Below are positions 1 to 6,792 of a stretch of 64,000 bases of DNA, in pieces. Position 1 is the stretch's first letter. Every line of letters starts with the position of its first letter. Below the pieces are notes generated by a model. It was not told the origin of the DNA. It did no database searches and was given only the letters and a program-made list of their open reading frames with translations. A program made the position numbers and the translations under genes. Source of the stretch: Oscillospiraceae bacterium (GTDB lineage Bacteria > Bacillota > Clostridia > Oscillospirales > Oscillospiraceae); contig JAFTXW010000016.1 in the NCBI GenBank assembly GCA_017461445.1, positions 105,875-169,874 of the forward strand. Direction: 5' to 3'.

Positions 1-1
1 C

Positions 2-142
2 CAGGGCAACACCAAGGGCATGATCAAGGGCCTGAAAAACATCCACCAGTACCCGGAGCAGGATCAGCAGATCAGTATCCTGTCCCAGAAGCTGCTGGAC
101 TGCGAGACGGCCAATATCCGGCAGATGCAGGGTTTTTTGTGA
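2..142 (+). CDS. C-terminal end of an unidentified protein (5' end outside window)
   Basis: An open frame runs from the window edge to a TGA at 140-142 and gives the last 46 residues of a protein ending QMQGFL. The visible part is hydrophilic and probably helical, rich in Gln, Lys and Ile, with no recognisable motif. It lies about 100 bases before the spore-wall cluster on the same strand, so it could belong to the same sporulation region, but that is inference from position only. I do not recognise the family. Confidence 0.6.
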   Translation, partial: QGNTKGMIKGLKNIHQYPEQDQQISILSQKLLDCETANIRQMQGFL

Positions 143-185
143 ATGCAAAGTGCAGAATGCAGAGTGCAAATTTTTCACCATTCTG
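143..185 (+). repeat. short A/G-rich tandem-like repeat
   Basis: Imperfect repetition of units like GAATGCAAAGTGCA and GAATGCAGAGTGCA directly after the stop codon of the preceding gene. An ATG here opens a frame into the next gene, but there is no ribosome binding site and the codons look like repeat sequence, so it is taken as non-coding. Similar purine-rich repeats occur near 33.8, 56.6 and 59.6 kb. Confidence 0.5.
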
Positions 186-247
186 TATCTGCACACTTTT
201 TCTGTCAGCCGCATAGCCTAATGGAGAACCCGAAAGGAGGGATTCTA

Positions 248-628
248 TTGCCCGCCACAGGCTACATACAGGTAAACGCCTACGAAAGCTATGCCCGGCT
301 GCCGCTGGAGAACGTGGCCGTGACCATCACCGCTGCTGACGGCACCGCCATCGCCATGCGGCTGACCAACCGCAACGGCCAGATCGCCCCCATCGAGATC
401 CCGGTGCCCGATAAGGCCGAAAGCCAAACTCCCGATCCCGGGGAGCGGCCCTTTGCGGTGGTAAACCTATATGCCCGGCTGAAGGGCTACGAGCAGGTGG
501 AATCGGAAAACCTGCAGGTATTTGCCGATACCATCACCGACCAGAATCTGGAGATGATCCCCCTTGCTGAACTTCCAAACCAATGGGATCAGACGGTCAT
601 CTTCGATACGCCTCCCCAAAATCTGTAG
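248..628 (+). CDS. small beta-rich protein of the SleC-like spore cortex cluster
   Basis: The protein is 126 residues. The chosen start is the TTG at 248, because AGGAGG lies seven bases before it; in-frame ATGs at 143 and 221 have no comparable site. The N-terminal part (GYIQVNAYESYARLPLENV) reads like a carboxypeptidase-regulatory or Ig-type beta sandwich: a small 'variable parameter' domain with ITAADGT and TNRNGQI turns, followed by a linker and a second strand-rich stretch. There is no signal peptide and no enzyme motif. It stops ten bases before the SleC-like gene and is probably co-transcribed with it, which suggests a spore-wall or cortex-lysis partner. The function is inferred only from context. 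Confidence 0.7.
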   Translation: MPATGYIQVNAYESYARLPLENVAVTITAADGTAIAMRLTNRNGQIAPIEIPVPDKAESQTPDPGERPFAVVNLYARLKGYEQVESENLQVFADTITDQNLEMIPLAELPNQWDQTVIFDTPPQNL

Positions 629-638
629 GAGGTGACCC

Positions 639-1862
639 ATGCCCCCTGTAACGCCTTATATTCCCCAGCGGATCACGGTGCATCTGGGCGCGCCGGATTC
701 CAATGCCCAGAACGTCACCGTCAACTTTGTGGACTATGTAAAAAACGTCGCTTCCAGCGAAATTTATCCCACCTGGGACGAAAGTGCCCTCCGGGCCAAT
801 ATTCTCGCCATCGTATCCTTTGCCCTGAACCGGGTGTACACCGAATTCTACCGCAGCCGGGGCTATGATTTTGAGATCACCAGCTCCACCGCCTACGACC
901 AGTTCTTTGTCAATGGGCGCAGCTACTTCGAGAACGTGGCCCGGCTGGTGGATGAACTATTTAACGATTATCTGCGCCGCCCCGGCTTCGTGGAGCCCCT
1001 GGCGGCAAAATTCTGCAACGGTACCACCGTCACCTGCGAGGGGCTGAGCCAGTGGGGCAGCCAGAATCTGGCCCGGCAGGGTTACACCGCTCCCCAGATT
1101 TTGCGCAGCTACTACGGCAATGTGGAGATCGTGAACAATGCCCCGGTGCAGGGAATCACACAATCCTATCCCGGCGTTCTCCGCCGGGGCACTTCCGGGC
1201 CAAGCGTGGTGGCCATTCAGGTGGCCCTGAACCGCATTTCCCAGAGCTATCCCGCCATTCCCAAAATATCCATGGTGGACGGCATTTTCGGTGCCCAGAC
1301 GGAGGCGGCGGTCAGAAGGTTCCAGCAGATCGTAAATCTGACAGAGGACGGCATTGTGGGCCGGGCCACCTGGTATGCCATCGTGCGCTACTATACCGCC
1401 GTCACCTCCTTATCCGAGCTGCGCAGCCAGGGGCAGCGGTTCTACGCCAACTCCTGGGCCAATTCCAACCCAATTGAGGAAGGAGACCGGGGTGTCAAGG
1501 TAGAACATTTGCAGTATATGCTCTCCACTCTCGCCGCCTACATCCCGGAAATTCCCAATGTGAACATCGACGGTGTCTTCGGTCCCGCCACCAGGGACGC
1601 GGTAATTGCTGCCCAGCGGCGGTTCGGACTGCCCCAGACAGGTGTCGTGAACTTTGACACCTGGGATGAAATCTATGACCAGTATTCCGGCATTGAGACT
1701 ACCAGTTGGCGGGACCCGGAGGATTTCCCCCTGACCTCCCAGATCATCGGCAATCCCCATCCCCGGAACCGCTATTCCCGCTCCACCACCCTGACCCAGT
1801 TCCCCGGCAATGACCTGCGCACCGGGAACCAGGATCCCGTCCGCCAGGAGGTGATACGATGA
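639..1862 (+). CDS. SleC-like spore cortex protein: SpoIID-type domain plus two peptidoglycan-binding domains
   Basis: The protein is 407 residues and begins at ATG 639, with AGGAGG at 627-632. Residues from about 1 to 170 form a conserved clostridial domain that ends in GLSQWGSQNLARQGY...ILRSYYG, the signature of SpoIID/LytB-type lytic transglycosylase domains. Two PG_binding_1 modules follow at about 185-250 and 280-350, each with the pattern D-G-I/V-F-G-x-x-T...A-V-x-x-x-Q. The domain order matches the clostridial spore cortex-lytic protein SleC family. I see no obvious signal peptide. The tail (residues about 360-407) is low-complexity and rich in Pro, Arg and Thr. Its stop overlaps the start of the next PG-binding gene. 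A role in cortex hydrolysis at germination is inferred from family resemblance; whether it is catalytically active cannot be read from the sequence. Confidence 0.75.
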   Translation: MPPVTPYIPQRITVHLGAPDSNAQNVTVNFVDYVKNVASSEIYPTWDESALRANILAIVSFALNRVYTEFYRSRGYDFEITSSTAYDQFFVNGRSYFENVARLVDELFNDYLRRPGFVEPLAAKFCNGTTVTCEGLSQWGSQNLARQGYTAPQILRSYYGNVEIVNNAPVQGITQSYPGVLRRGTSGPSVVAIQVALNRISQSYPAIPKISMVDGIFGAQTEAAVRRFQQIVNLTEDGIVGRATWYAIVRYYTAVTSLSELRSQGQRFYANSWANSNPIEEGDRGVKVEHLQYMLSTLAAYIPEIPNVNIDGVFGPATRDAVIAAQRRFGLPQTGVVNFDTWDEIYDQYSGIETTSWRDPEDFPLTSQIIGNPHPRNRYSRSTTLTQFPGNDLRTGNQDPVRQEVIR

Positions 1863-2392
1863 GACCCATGGAATCCTTTATCGGCCAGCCCATCCGAAGT
1901 TTGCAGACCATGCTGCGGGTCATCGCCGAGGATGACCCCAGCCATGTGCGCATCATTCCCGACGGCATCTACGGCCCGGAGACCGTCTCCGCCGTGTCCA
2001 CCTTCCAGCGAAAGCACGGCCTGCCCGTTACGGGCGTTACCGACCTTGCCACCTGGGAGGCCGTGGTGGAGGCCTATAACCCTGCCCTTATCAACCAGGA
2101 CGCGGCATATCCCCTGGATGTGATCCTGAATCCGGGACAGGTGATCCGCCGGGGCGAGCGGCACCCACACATGTATCTGGTGCAAGCCATGTTGACGGTG
2201 CTGGCGGAAATGTATGCCAGCATAGCCATGCCCGCTCTGACGGGCATTCTGGATGCCCCCACTGCCGACTCCCTGGCCTCCTTCCAATACCTGTCAGGCC
2301 TCCCCATGACCGGGGACCTGGATAAGCATACGTGGAAGCATCTGGTGCTCCAATACCCCCTGGCGGCAAATTTGCAGACAAGACCGGGCTGA
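1859..2392 (+). CDS. peptidoglycan-binding protein with two PGB-like modules
   Basis: The protein is 177 residues and its ATG overlaps the stop of the upstream gene (ATGA), so translation is coupled. Residues about 10-75 form a clear PG_binding_1 module (PDGIYGPETVSAVSTFQRKHG), and residues about 95-165 form a second, more divergent copy (GILDAPTADSLASFQYLSG). It has no catalytic domain and no signal peptide. It most likely works with the SleC-like protein, either adding wall affinity or targeting it to the spore. The sequence after the stop is AT-rich and carries the promoter of the next gene. Confidence 0.75.
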   Translation: MRPMESFIGQPIRSLQTMLRVIAEDDPSHVRIIPDGIYGPETVSAVSTFQRKHGLPVTGVTDLATWEAVVEAYNPALINQDAAYPLDVILNPGQVIRRGERHPHMYLVQAMLTVLAEMYASIAMPALTGILDAPTADSLASFQYLSGLPMTGDLDKHTWKHLVLQYPLAANLQTRPG

Positions 2393-2439
2393 AATTTGTG
2401 AGAAATTTATTAAAATTTGAATTCCTTTTCAAGTTCTAC

Positions 2440-2468
2440 TTGATAATGGCGGCAAATGTGTCTATAAT
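2440..2468 (+). promoter_or_regulatory. sigma-A type promoter of the phosphatidyltransferase gene
   Basis: A TTGATA -35 box (2440-2445) and a TATAAT -10 box (2463-2468) are separated by 17 bases. They lie 50 bases before the ATG at 2519. Confidence 0.75.
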
Positions 2469-2518
2469 ATATCCATTGTGGTAATGGCTGGAAGCATTAC
2501 CTTCGGAGGATACGTCCC

Positions 2519-3100
2519 ATGTTTATCAAAGACTGGAAAAAAGAAATATTTACCATACCTAATCTGCTGAGCCTGTTCCGTCTGGTCCTGATCCCGCTGT
2601 ATGTGGTGATCTACCTGAACGCGGAGGAGCCCGGCGAATATTTTCTGGCGGGTGCCATCCTGGCCGTCTCCTGCCTGACCGACGCCATTGACGGAAAAGT
2701 CGCCCGGCATTTCAATATGATCTCCACCGTGGGAAAAATTCTCGACCCCCTGGCGGATAAACTCACCCAGTTCACCCTGACCTTTTGCCTGTCGCTGAAA
2801 TATCCCATTCTGAACCCGGTGCTGTGTCTGTTTGTCATCAAGGAGGTCTTCCAGCTGATCGCGGGCATCGTAAACCTGCGCAGGGGAAAGATGCTCCCCG
2901 GTGCCCTGATGGCGGGCAAAATCTGCACCACCGTCCTGTTCATCAGCCTGATCGCCCTGGTGCTGTTCCCGGATATGGACCCCATGCTGGTAGACGGCAT
3001 TGCGCTGGTGGATACGGTATTCCTGGTCATCTCTTTCGTCAGCTACATCCTGGCTTACTTTGGGAAAAACACCAAGGTGCAGGATTTGGAACAGAAATAA
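2519..3100 (+). CDS. CDP-alcohol phosphatidyltransferase family membrane protein
   Basis: The protein is 193 residues. The family motif D-x2-D-G-x2-A-R-x8-G-x3-D-x3-D is complete in DAIDGKVARHF...VGKILDPLAD (about residues 59-85), so the metal-binding aspartates are present. Four to six hydrophobic segments are visible, as expected for an integral membrane enzyme that transfers a phosphatidyl group from CDP-diacylglycerol to an alcohol. It is a paralogue of the pgsA gene at 19924, and its substrate (glycerol phosphate, phosphatidylglycerol or another alcohol) cannot be told from sequence. It is a monocistronic unit with its own promoter and terminator. AGGA lies about 10 bases before the ATG. 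Confidence 0.85.
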   Translation: MFIKDWKKEIFTIPNLLSLFRLVLIPLYVVIYLNAEEPGEYFLAGAILAVSCLTDAIDGKVARHFNMISTVGKILDPLADKLTQFTLTFCLSLKYPILNPVLCLFVIKEVFQLIAGIVNLRRGKMLPGALMAGKICTTVLFISLIALVLFPDMDPMLVDGIALVDTVFLVISFVSYILAYFGKNTKVQDLEQK

Positions 3101-3104
3101 CAAG

Positions 3105-3135
3105 AACCGCTGTCAATATTGGCAGCGGTTTTTTG
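3105..3135 (+). terminator. intrinsic terminator of the phosphatidyltransferase gene
   Basis: An eight-base-pair stem AACCGCTG/CAGCGGTT is followed immediately by a T run. Confidence 0.85.
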
Positions 3136-3142
3136 GTGCAAA

Positions 3143-3281
3143 AAAATCAGCAGCGGCCCTACCGGTTTGGGCCGCTGCATTCGTTTCCTCTTTCTCAAGA
3201 CGGGGCGTGTCACGGGTACGCCGTCGGGTTATCCGCAGATATTTCCGCGGCATCGGTTTCCCCCATCCCATCTTCTCTGTA
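3143..3281 (-). ncRNA. candidate standalone small RNA of unknown class
   Basis: On the minus strand a TATAAT box at 3292-3287 is preceded by TGG, giving an extended -10 element (TGGTATAAT). Transcription from about 3281 would end at a 10-bp terminator stem (3178-3150) followed by a T run, giving about 135 nucleotides. The region can fold: GGGTAC near the 5' end is complementary to GTACCC about 75 bases later, and inside it CCGCGGA pairs with TCTGCGG around a four-base loop. A 72-codon open frame passes through, but it reads into the terminator stem and has no proper ribosome binding site. The sequence lacks the SRP RNA loop, and I do not recognise it as tmRNA, 6S RNA or a riboswitch. Confidence 0.45.
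3150..3178 (-). terminator. intrinsic terminator of the candidate small RNA
   Basis: A perfect 10-bp stem (GCAGCGGCCC/GGGCCGCTGC) is followed on the minus strand by TGATTTTTT. Confidence 0.8.
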
Positions 3282-3357
3282 CCCACATTATACCATATCC
3301 TCTGTGCAAATGGTGAAGAAACCTTGAACAAGAAATAAATATTTTATTCAACATTCA

Positions 3358-3392
3358 CAAAACGCGAAATGCCGCCCTTACAGACGGCATTT
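3358..3392 (-). terminator. intrinsic terminator of the membrane protein gene at 3399
   Basis: The stem AAATGCCG/CGGCATTT is followed on the minus strand by CGCGTTTTG. It isolates the small RNA downstream from this gene. Confidence 0.75.
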
Positions 3393-3398
3393 GTCCTT

Positions 3399-3818
3399 TT
3401 ATGCGGGGTATACGTTGCTGAACCAGATCAGCAGGGGCAGGATCAGCGAGAAAATGCTGACCGCCCAGGGGTACAGGGCCTTCTTTGAGAAGAACATCAG
3501 CACCAGGCAGGCAGCCGTCACCGCCAGAGGGCCCATCACTGCGGCGTTGCGGGTGATAAGATCCGCAAAGGCACCGTTGGACTGCAGGTTCACGCCCACC
3601 ATTTCCGGCAGGTTCTCCATATTATAGGATGCCAGCTTCAGGGCATAATACACGACGGGAATGGCCAGCACCACCTTGCGCAGGCGGAACAACACCATGA
3701 CGATCACGCCGATAATGCTTTTGATACGGGAATACAGGGAGCCGGTCTTGTCGATGCGGGAATCCACCTCTTCCCGGACGCTGGTGAGCTTCTCCGTGAT
3801 CATATCCAATTTAACCAT
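3399..3818 (-). CDS. hypothetical membrane protein with three transmembrane segments
   Basis: The protein is 139 residues. The first 30 are charged (MVKLDMITEKLTSVREEVDS) and probably cytoplasmic or amphipathic. Hydrophobic segments follow at about 35-62, 95-112 and 117-135. No motif or named family is recognised. GGAGG precedes the ATG at 3818, and a promoter lies just upstream. It is monocistronic between its own promoter and terminator. Confidence 0.7.
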   Translation of the reverse strand: MVKLDMITEKLTSVREEVDSRIDKTGSLYSRIKSIIGVIVMVLFRLRKVVLAIPVVYYALKLASYNMENLPEMVGVNLQSNGAFADLITRNAAVMGPLAVTAACLVLMFFSKKALYPWAVSIFSLILPLLIWFSNVYPA

Positions 3819-3844
3819 AATCCACCTCCGGGAGCGTTTTTTGT

Positions 3845-3873
3845 ATCATACCATATTTTTTACCGCCTTGCAA
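3845..3873 (-). promoter_or_regulatory. promoter of the membrane protein gene at 3399-3818
   Basis: On the minus strand, a TTGCAA -35 box (3873-3868) and a TATGAT -10 box (3850-3845) have 17-base spacing, followed by GGAGG and ATG. Confidence 0.75.
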
Positions 3874-3968
3874 GACACAGGCGGGAGAATTCAGAAAATG
3901 TTAAAGTCCGTTTTATTGTACCATTCCTTTTGTATACTGATATCACAAAACAAAAGGAGGAATGCCCA

Positions 3969-4148
3969 ATGAAAAAGACCAATCAAAAGTACCGCCATCT
4001 GACCGTCCACTACTATCAGCCCAAGCCCATTTATCCCAATGCCGCAGACCCCAGCTATTTCACCGAAAAGGCACTGGATATCCTCACCGCCATCGTTTCC
4101 GGACTGGGCTTTGCCACCGCCATGCTGTTCCTGATCACCCTGGCCTGA
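3969..4148 (+). CDS. 59-residue single-pass membrane protein
   Basis: The ATG at 3969 is chosen because AAGGAGG lies eight bases before it; the earlier in-frame ATG at 3930 precedes this site. The N-terminal half is polar (MKKTNQKYRHLTVHYYQPKP), and the C-terminal 20 residues form one hydrophobic helix ending in LFLITLA. A TATACT box at 3933-3938 could be its -10 element. The family is unknown, but the strong ribosome site and a hairpin after the stop support a real gene. Confidence 0.7.
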   Translation: MKKTNQKYRHLTVHYYQPKPIYPNAADPSYFTEKALDILTAIVSGLGFATAMLFLITLA

Positions 4149-4158
4149 CGGCACCCAC

Positions 4159-4185
4159 GGCTCCCTCGAAGGAGGGAGCCTTCCT
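4159..4185 (+). terminator. hairpin after the small membrane protein gene
   Basis: A 9-bp stem GGCTCCCTC/GAGGGAGCC with a GAAG loop. The following sequence (TTCCTC) is a weak T tract, so it is either a poor terminator or a palindromic intergenic element. Confidence 0.5.
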
Positions 4186-4230
4186 CTGCCCATAGCTTGC
4201 GCCTGACAGAAAGGAATTAACCGGGGAGGT

Positions 4231-4725
4231 TTATGCCATTTCTTCCAGATCCCGATGGCTGATGATGCGGCAATTTTTGATTTTTCCGTTTTCCACATCC
4301 ATAATAGCTGCGGTTCCGCCATAGCCGCCGCAGCTGCCGGGATTCAGCACCCACAGGCCGTCCTCCTGATAGCACTCCGCCTCATGGGTGTGTCCGTAAA
4401 GCACCGCCTGGACTTTGCACTCCCGGGCGTCACGGATCAGCTTGCCGGTGTACATTTTTACGTTATGCCGGTGACCGTGGGTCATGTACAGCTCCACCCC
4501 AAGCACCCGGTTAATCTGAATATCCTGAATACCGGGCGGGCAGCGGTAGCGGTCACAGTTACCGGGCACCCGGTACAGAGGGATATGGGGATACCGCTCC
4601 TTCAGTGCCTCGCTGTCATCATAATAGTCGCCCAAATGGATCATGGCATCGGGCTTCACCGTCTCCACACAGCTGTACATAAAGCTGAGAGACGCGTGGG
4701 AATCGGATAAAACAAGAATTTTCAT
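4231..4725 (-). CDS. YfcE/MJ0936-type metallophosphoesterase
   Basis: The protein is 164 residues. ATG 4725 is chosen over a GTG at 4734, which would almost touch the AAAGGAC ribosome site. It carries the calcineurin-like signature in order: VLSDSHA, HLGDYYDD, PGNCD, MTHGHRH and YGHTHEAE, which together supply the two-metal site. Family members are small cytoplasmic phosphodiesterases or phosphatases, and the natural substrate is uncertain. Downstream on the minus strand no gene follows closely. The gene is preceded by the AraC regulator gene in the same direction, with a possible -10 box (TATAAT) at about 4761-4756. Confidence 0.88.
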   Translation of the reverse strand: MKILVLSDSHASLSFMYSCVETVKPDAMIHLGDYYDDSEALKERYPHIPLYRVPGNCDRYRCPPGIQDIQINRVLGVELYMTHGHRHNVKMYTGKLIRDARECKVQAVLYGHTHEAECYQEDGLWVLNPGSCGGYGGTAAIMDVENGKIKNCRIISHRDLEEMA

Positions 4726-4782
4726 TTCTGTCACTGTCCTTTTATAAACTGACAGGATTATATCATATACCGCGAAAAAAAG

Positions 4783-5652
4783 CTACTGTTCTTCCCGGTT
4801 TTCCAGGGTGACCTCCCGGAAAAACTTTCGTTTTTCGGAGGGCGTACAGCCATAGATTTCCCGGAAATACTGGCCCAGCATCTTGGGATCCCGGAAGCCG
4901 TGACGCTCCGCGATCTCGCCGATGGGGTCTTCGCTGGTCTCCAGCTCCCGGCAGACCGCCGTTGTACGCACCTGGTACAGGTATTGCAGATAGCTGACAC
5001 CCATGTTTTTCTTAAACAGGCGGCAGAAATACTCCTTGTTCAGACCAATGGCGTTGGCGGCTCCCTCCAGGGTCAGCTCCTCTCCATGGTGCAGCTGGGT
5101 GAACTCCAAAATCGGCTCCAGCCGGGTCATATCGCTGCGCTGGAGCTTTGTCTCCTCCACCGCAAGCTTTTGGGAAAAATGGGTCACCAGGGTGGCGGCA
5201 ATGTCAAAGAGCCGGGCATTGCACTCCAGCTTGCAGGCGGCGGAGGGTTCCTCCAAAAAATGCAGGATGTCCTCCATATCTCCCCGAAGACGCCGGTAGG
5301 CAGCGTCTTTTTCATCGTTTTCGGAATCAAATTTCAGAGAAAAGCTTAGCTGGTCAAAATCCGGTACATACAGGCACATGCGGCTGGGCAGGATGTGAAT
5401 ACACAGGTACACCGCTTCCGGTGAACAGCGGGTCTCATGCACCTCATGGCTGTTGATAAGATACAGGTCGCCGGGCTTTGCGTGAAGGGTCGAATTATCA
5501 AACTTGCAGGTTACCGTTCCCTTTACGATCAAAAGCAGCTCTGCAGCCTGATGCCAGTGGGGCGGCGTATAGGCACTGAGGTTGTTTTCGTATTTAATGC
5601 CGAATCCGGTCTCCTCCAGGTTCGGCAATAATTTATGTTGGTAGTTTTGCAC
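4783..5652 (-). CDS. AraC-family transcriptional regulator with cupin sensor domain
   Basis: The protein is 289 residues and starts at GTG 5652, with AAGGAG seven bases upstream. Residues about 1-110 form an AraC-type cupin ligand-binding domain (HWHQAAELLLIVKGTVTC, PGDLYLINSHEVHE). Residues about 185-285 hold two helix-turn-helix motifs (LEGAANAIGLNKEYFCRLFK and IGEIAERHGFRDPKMLGQYF). It is divergent from the two tandem microprotein genes across a 217-base intergenic region, which makes that region its most likely target; this is inference. The inducer is unknown, but cupin AraC proteins commonly sense sugars or related small molecules. Confidence 0.88.
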   Translation of the reverse strand: MQNYQHKLLPNLEETGFGIKYENNLSAYTPPHWHQAAELLLIVKGTVTCKFDNSTLHAKPGDLYLINSHEVHETRCSPEAVYLCIHILPSRMCLYVPDFDQLSFSLKFDSENDEKDAAYRRLRGDMEDILHFLEEPSAACKLECNARLFDIAATLVTHFSQKLAVEETKLQRSDMTRLEPILEFTQLHHGEELTLEGAANAIGLNKEYFCRLFKKNMGVSYLQYLYQVRTTAVCRELETSEDPIGEIAERHGFRDPKMLGQYFREIYGCTPSEKRKFFREVTLENREEQ

Positions 5653-5757
5653 TATTTAACTCCTTTTTAGCACTTTCAAAGGCTTAATAATTTGTTCATA
5701 ATGTCAATATCCTCCATAGGAAAGTCAATTATACCACTTTTTCCCTGTCTGTCAAGA

Positions 5758-5766
5758 TGCTATAAT
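5758..5766 (+). promoter_or_regulatory. extended -10 promoter element for the microprotein genes
   Basis: The sequence TGCTATAAT (5758-5766) is an extended -10 box without a good -35 box, as expected for an activator-dependent promoter. The leader that follows can form a 10-bp stem with one bulge (5774-5783 with 5799-5809) and a small GACG/CGTC hairpin just before the ribosome binding site of the first microprotein. Confidence 0.55.
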
Positions 5767-5869
5767 AGCCACGCTTCAAGGGAAGCCGTAAGCACACGTC
5801 CCTTGCAAGTTTCATATATAGATTATTCACAGACGATAGAAACGTCGATTATAAAGGAGGTATTTGACT

Positions 5870-5965
5870 ATGTCCCTGAAGAACGCCATTAAGAAGTACT
5901 TCGCCGATATCCTGGTCGAGTACGGTAAGTTCGCTGAGATGGAAGGCCGCACCTGGTACTTCTGA
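5870..5965 (+). CDS. 31-residue microprotein 1, GRTWYF C-terminus
   Basis: The ATG at 5870 has a perfect AAAGGAGG nine bases upstream. The product begins MSLKNAIKKYFADILVEYG and ends EMEGRTWYF. The first two thirds can form an amphipathic helix with a lysine-rich N-terminus. It shares the pattern V-E-Y-G-K-x-x-E-M-x-G-R-T-W-x-F with the next gene, including the stop directly after the aromatic residue, so this is a gene duplication under selection rather than a chance frame. There is no cysteine, lipobox or signal peptide. The function is unknown; a signalling peptide, a membrane-active peptide or a small regulator are all possible. Confidence 0.75.
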   Translation: MSLKNAIKKYFADILVEYGKFAEMEGRTWYF

Positions 5966-6013
5966 TCCCGAACGAAAAATAAACAACGCACACCAATTTG
6001 GAGGTATTATTTT

Positions 6014-6100
6014 ATGAAGAACATCAAGCATTATTTGTATGAGGCCCTGGTAGAGTATGGCAAGCTGGTCGAGATGAACGGCCGCACCTGGCACTTCTAA
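6014..6100 (+). CDS. 28-residue microprotein 2, GRTWHF C-terminus
   Basis: The ATG at 6014 has TTGGAGG ten bases upstream. The product begins MKNIKHYLYEALVEYGKLV and ends EMNGRTWHF. It is a paralogue of the microprotein 49 bases upstream: the two share the 16-residue C-terminal pattern and differ mainly in the N-terminal helix, which also keeps an alternation of Lys and aromatic/aliphatic residues. Both genes end at one strong terminator, so they form a two-gene unit transcribed away from the AraC regulator. I recognise no known family. Confidence 0.75.
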   Translation: MKNIKHYLYEALVEYGKLVEMNGRTWHF

Positions 6101-6110
6101 TGAAAAATCA

Positions 6111-6139
6111 AACTGTCCGCTTCGGCGGACAGTTTTTTT
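6111..6139 (+). terminator. strong intrinsic terminator of the microprotein operon
   Basis: A 10-bp stem AACTGTCCGC/GCGGACAGTT closes a TTCG tetraloop and is followed by a T run. Confidence 0.92.
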
Positions 6140-6205
6140 ATGCACATCTGCCCTTTTCCCGCATATAGTAGTTCAGATACCATTACGCAACAGGGAGGAA
6201 TTTGG

Positions 6206-6424
6206 ATGCGCAACAACGACCCTGCCATGCAGGAGATCCTGCGGCTGGCCCAAAGTCCCGCGGGGCAGCAGCTGCTGACCCTATTGCAGCAAAAGGGCGG
6301 CAACGGATTGCAGCAGGCTGTGGAAAAGGCAGCCGCCGGGGACTATTCCCAGGCAAAGCAAGCCCTTTCAGATCTTATGACGGACCCGGAAGCGAAAAAG
6401 CTCCTGGAGCAGCTGGGGAGGTAA
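6206..6424 (+). CDS. 72-residue helical protein of a conserved-looking three-gene cluster
   Basis: The ATG at 6206 has AGGGAGG eight bases upstream. The protein is soluble and predicted helical (NNDPAMQEILRLAQSPAGQQ...KALLSDLMTDPEAK-like segments with many Gln, Ala and Leu). The pattern 'segment of residues, SPxGQQLL..L' recalls short helical repeats, but I assign no family. It is three bases from the next gene and likely co-translated with it. Function unknown. Confidence 0.7.
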   Translation: MRNNDPAMQEILRLAQSPAGQQLLTLLQQKGGNGLQQAVEKAAAGDYSQAKQALSDLMTDPEAKKLLEQLGR

Positions 6425-6427
6425 TAC

Positions 6428-6787
6428 ATGGACGGAATGGAAGAAAAACTGGGTTCCATATTAAATAATCCCCAGATGATGCAGCAAATCATGGCGATGG
6501 CCCAGAGCCTGGGCCAGTCCGCTCCTGCAGCACCCCCGCAGGAAAAAAGGCAGGAACCGTCGAATCCCATGCCCCAGATCGACCCATCCATGCTGCAGAA
6601 GCTCAGCGGCTTCGCAAATCAAAGCGGCATCGACAGCAACGAGCGGGCATTGCTGAAAGCCCTGGGGCCGTACCTCAGCCGAAGCAAGGTAACCAAGCTG
6701 GAAAACGCCATGCGGGCAGCAAAAATGGCCCGCTTCGCCTCCGCCTTCCTGGGCAGCGGCGGAATGCAGCTACTGACAGGCAGGTGA
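6428..6787 (+). CDS. 119-residue helical protein, second of the three-gene cluster
   Basis: Starts at ATG 6428 with GGGGAGG just upstream, inside the end of the previous gene. The N-terminal helix (LGSILNNPQMMQQIMAMAQS) resembles the end of the upstream protein. A Pro/Gln/Glu-rich linker at about 38-55 follows, then a helical domain at about 58-119 (SGIDSNERALLKALGPYLS and KLENAMRAAKMARFASAFL). It has no signal peptide or enzyme motif. The shared style of the first two proteins suggests they interact. Function unknown. Confidence 0.75.
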   Translation: MDGMEEKLGSILNNPQMMQQIMAMAQSLGQSAPAAPPQEKRQEPSNPMPQIDPSMLQKLSGFANQSGIDSNERALLKALGPYLSRSKVTKLENAMRAAKMARFASAFLGSGGMQLLTGR

Positions 6788-6792
6788 ACACC

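Noticed and set aside
3113-3331. 72-codon protein on the minus strand in the small RNA region
   Set aside because: The start has no Shine-Dalgarno, the frame continues through the terminator stem, and the region looks like structured RNA.
5849-6145. 98-codon minus-strand frame with internally repeated text (VPGAAxHLxxLxxLxQ)
   Set aside because: The repetition is the antisense image of the two microprotein genes, which have far better ribosome sites and a promoter.
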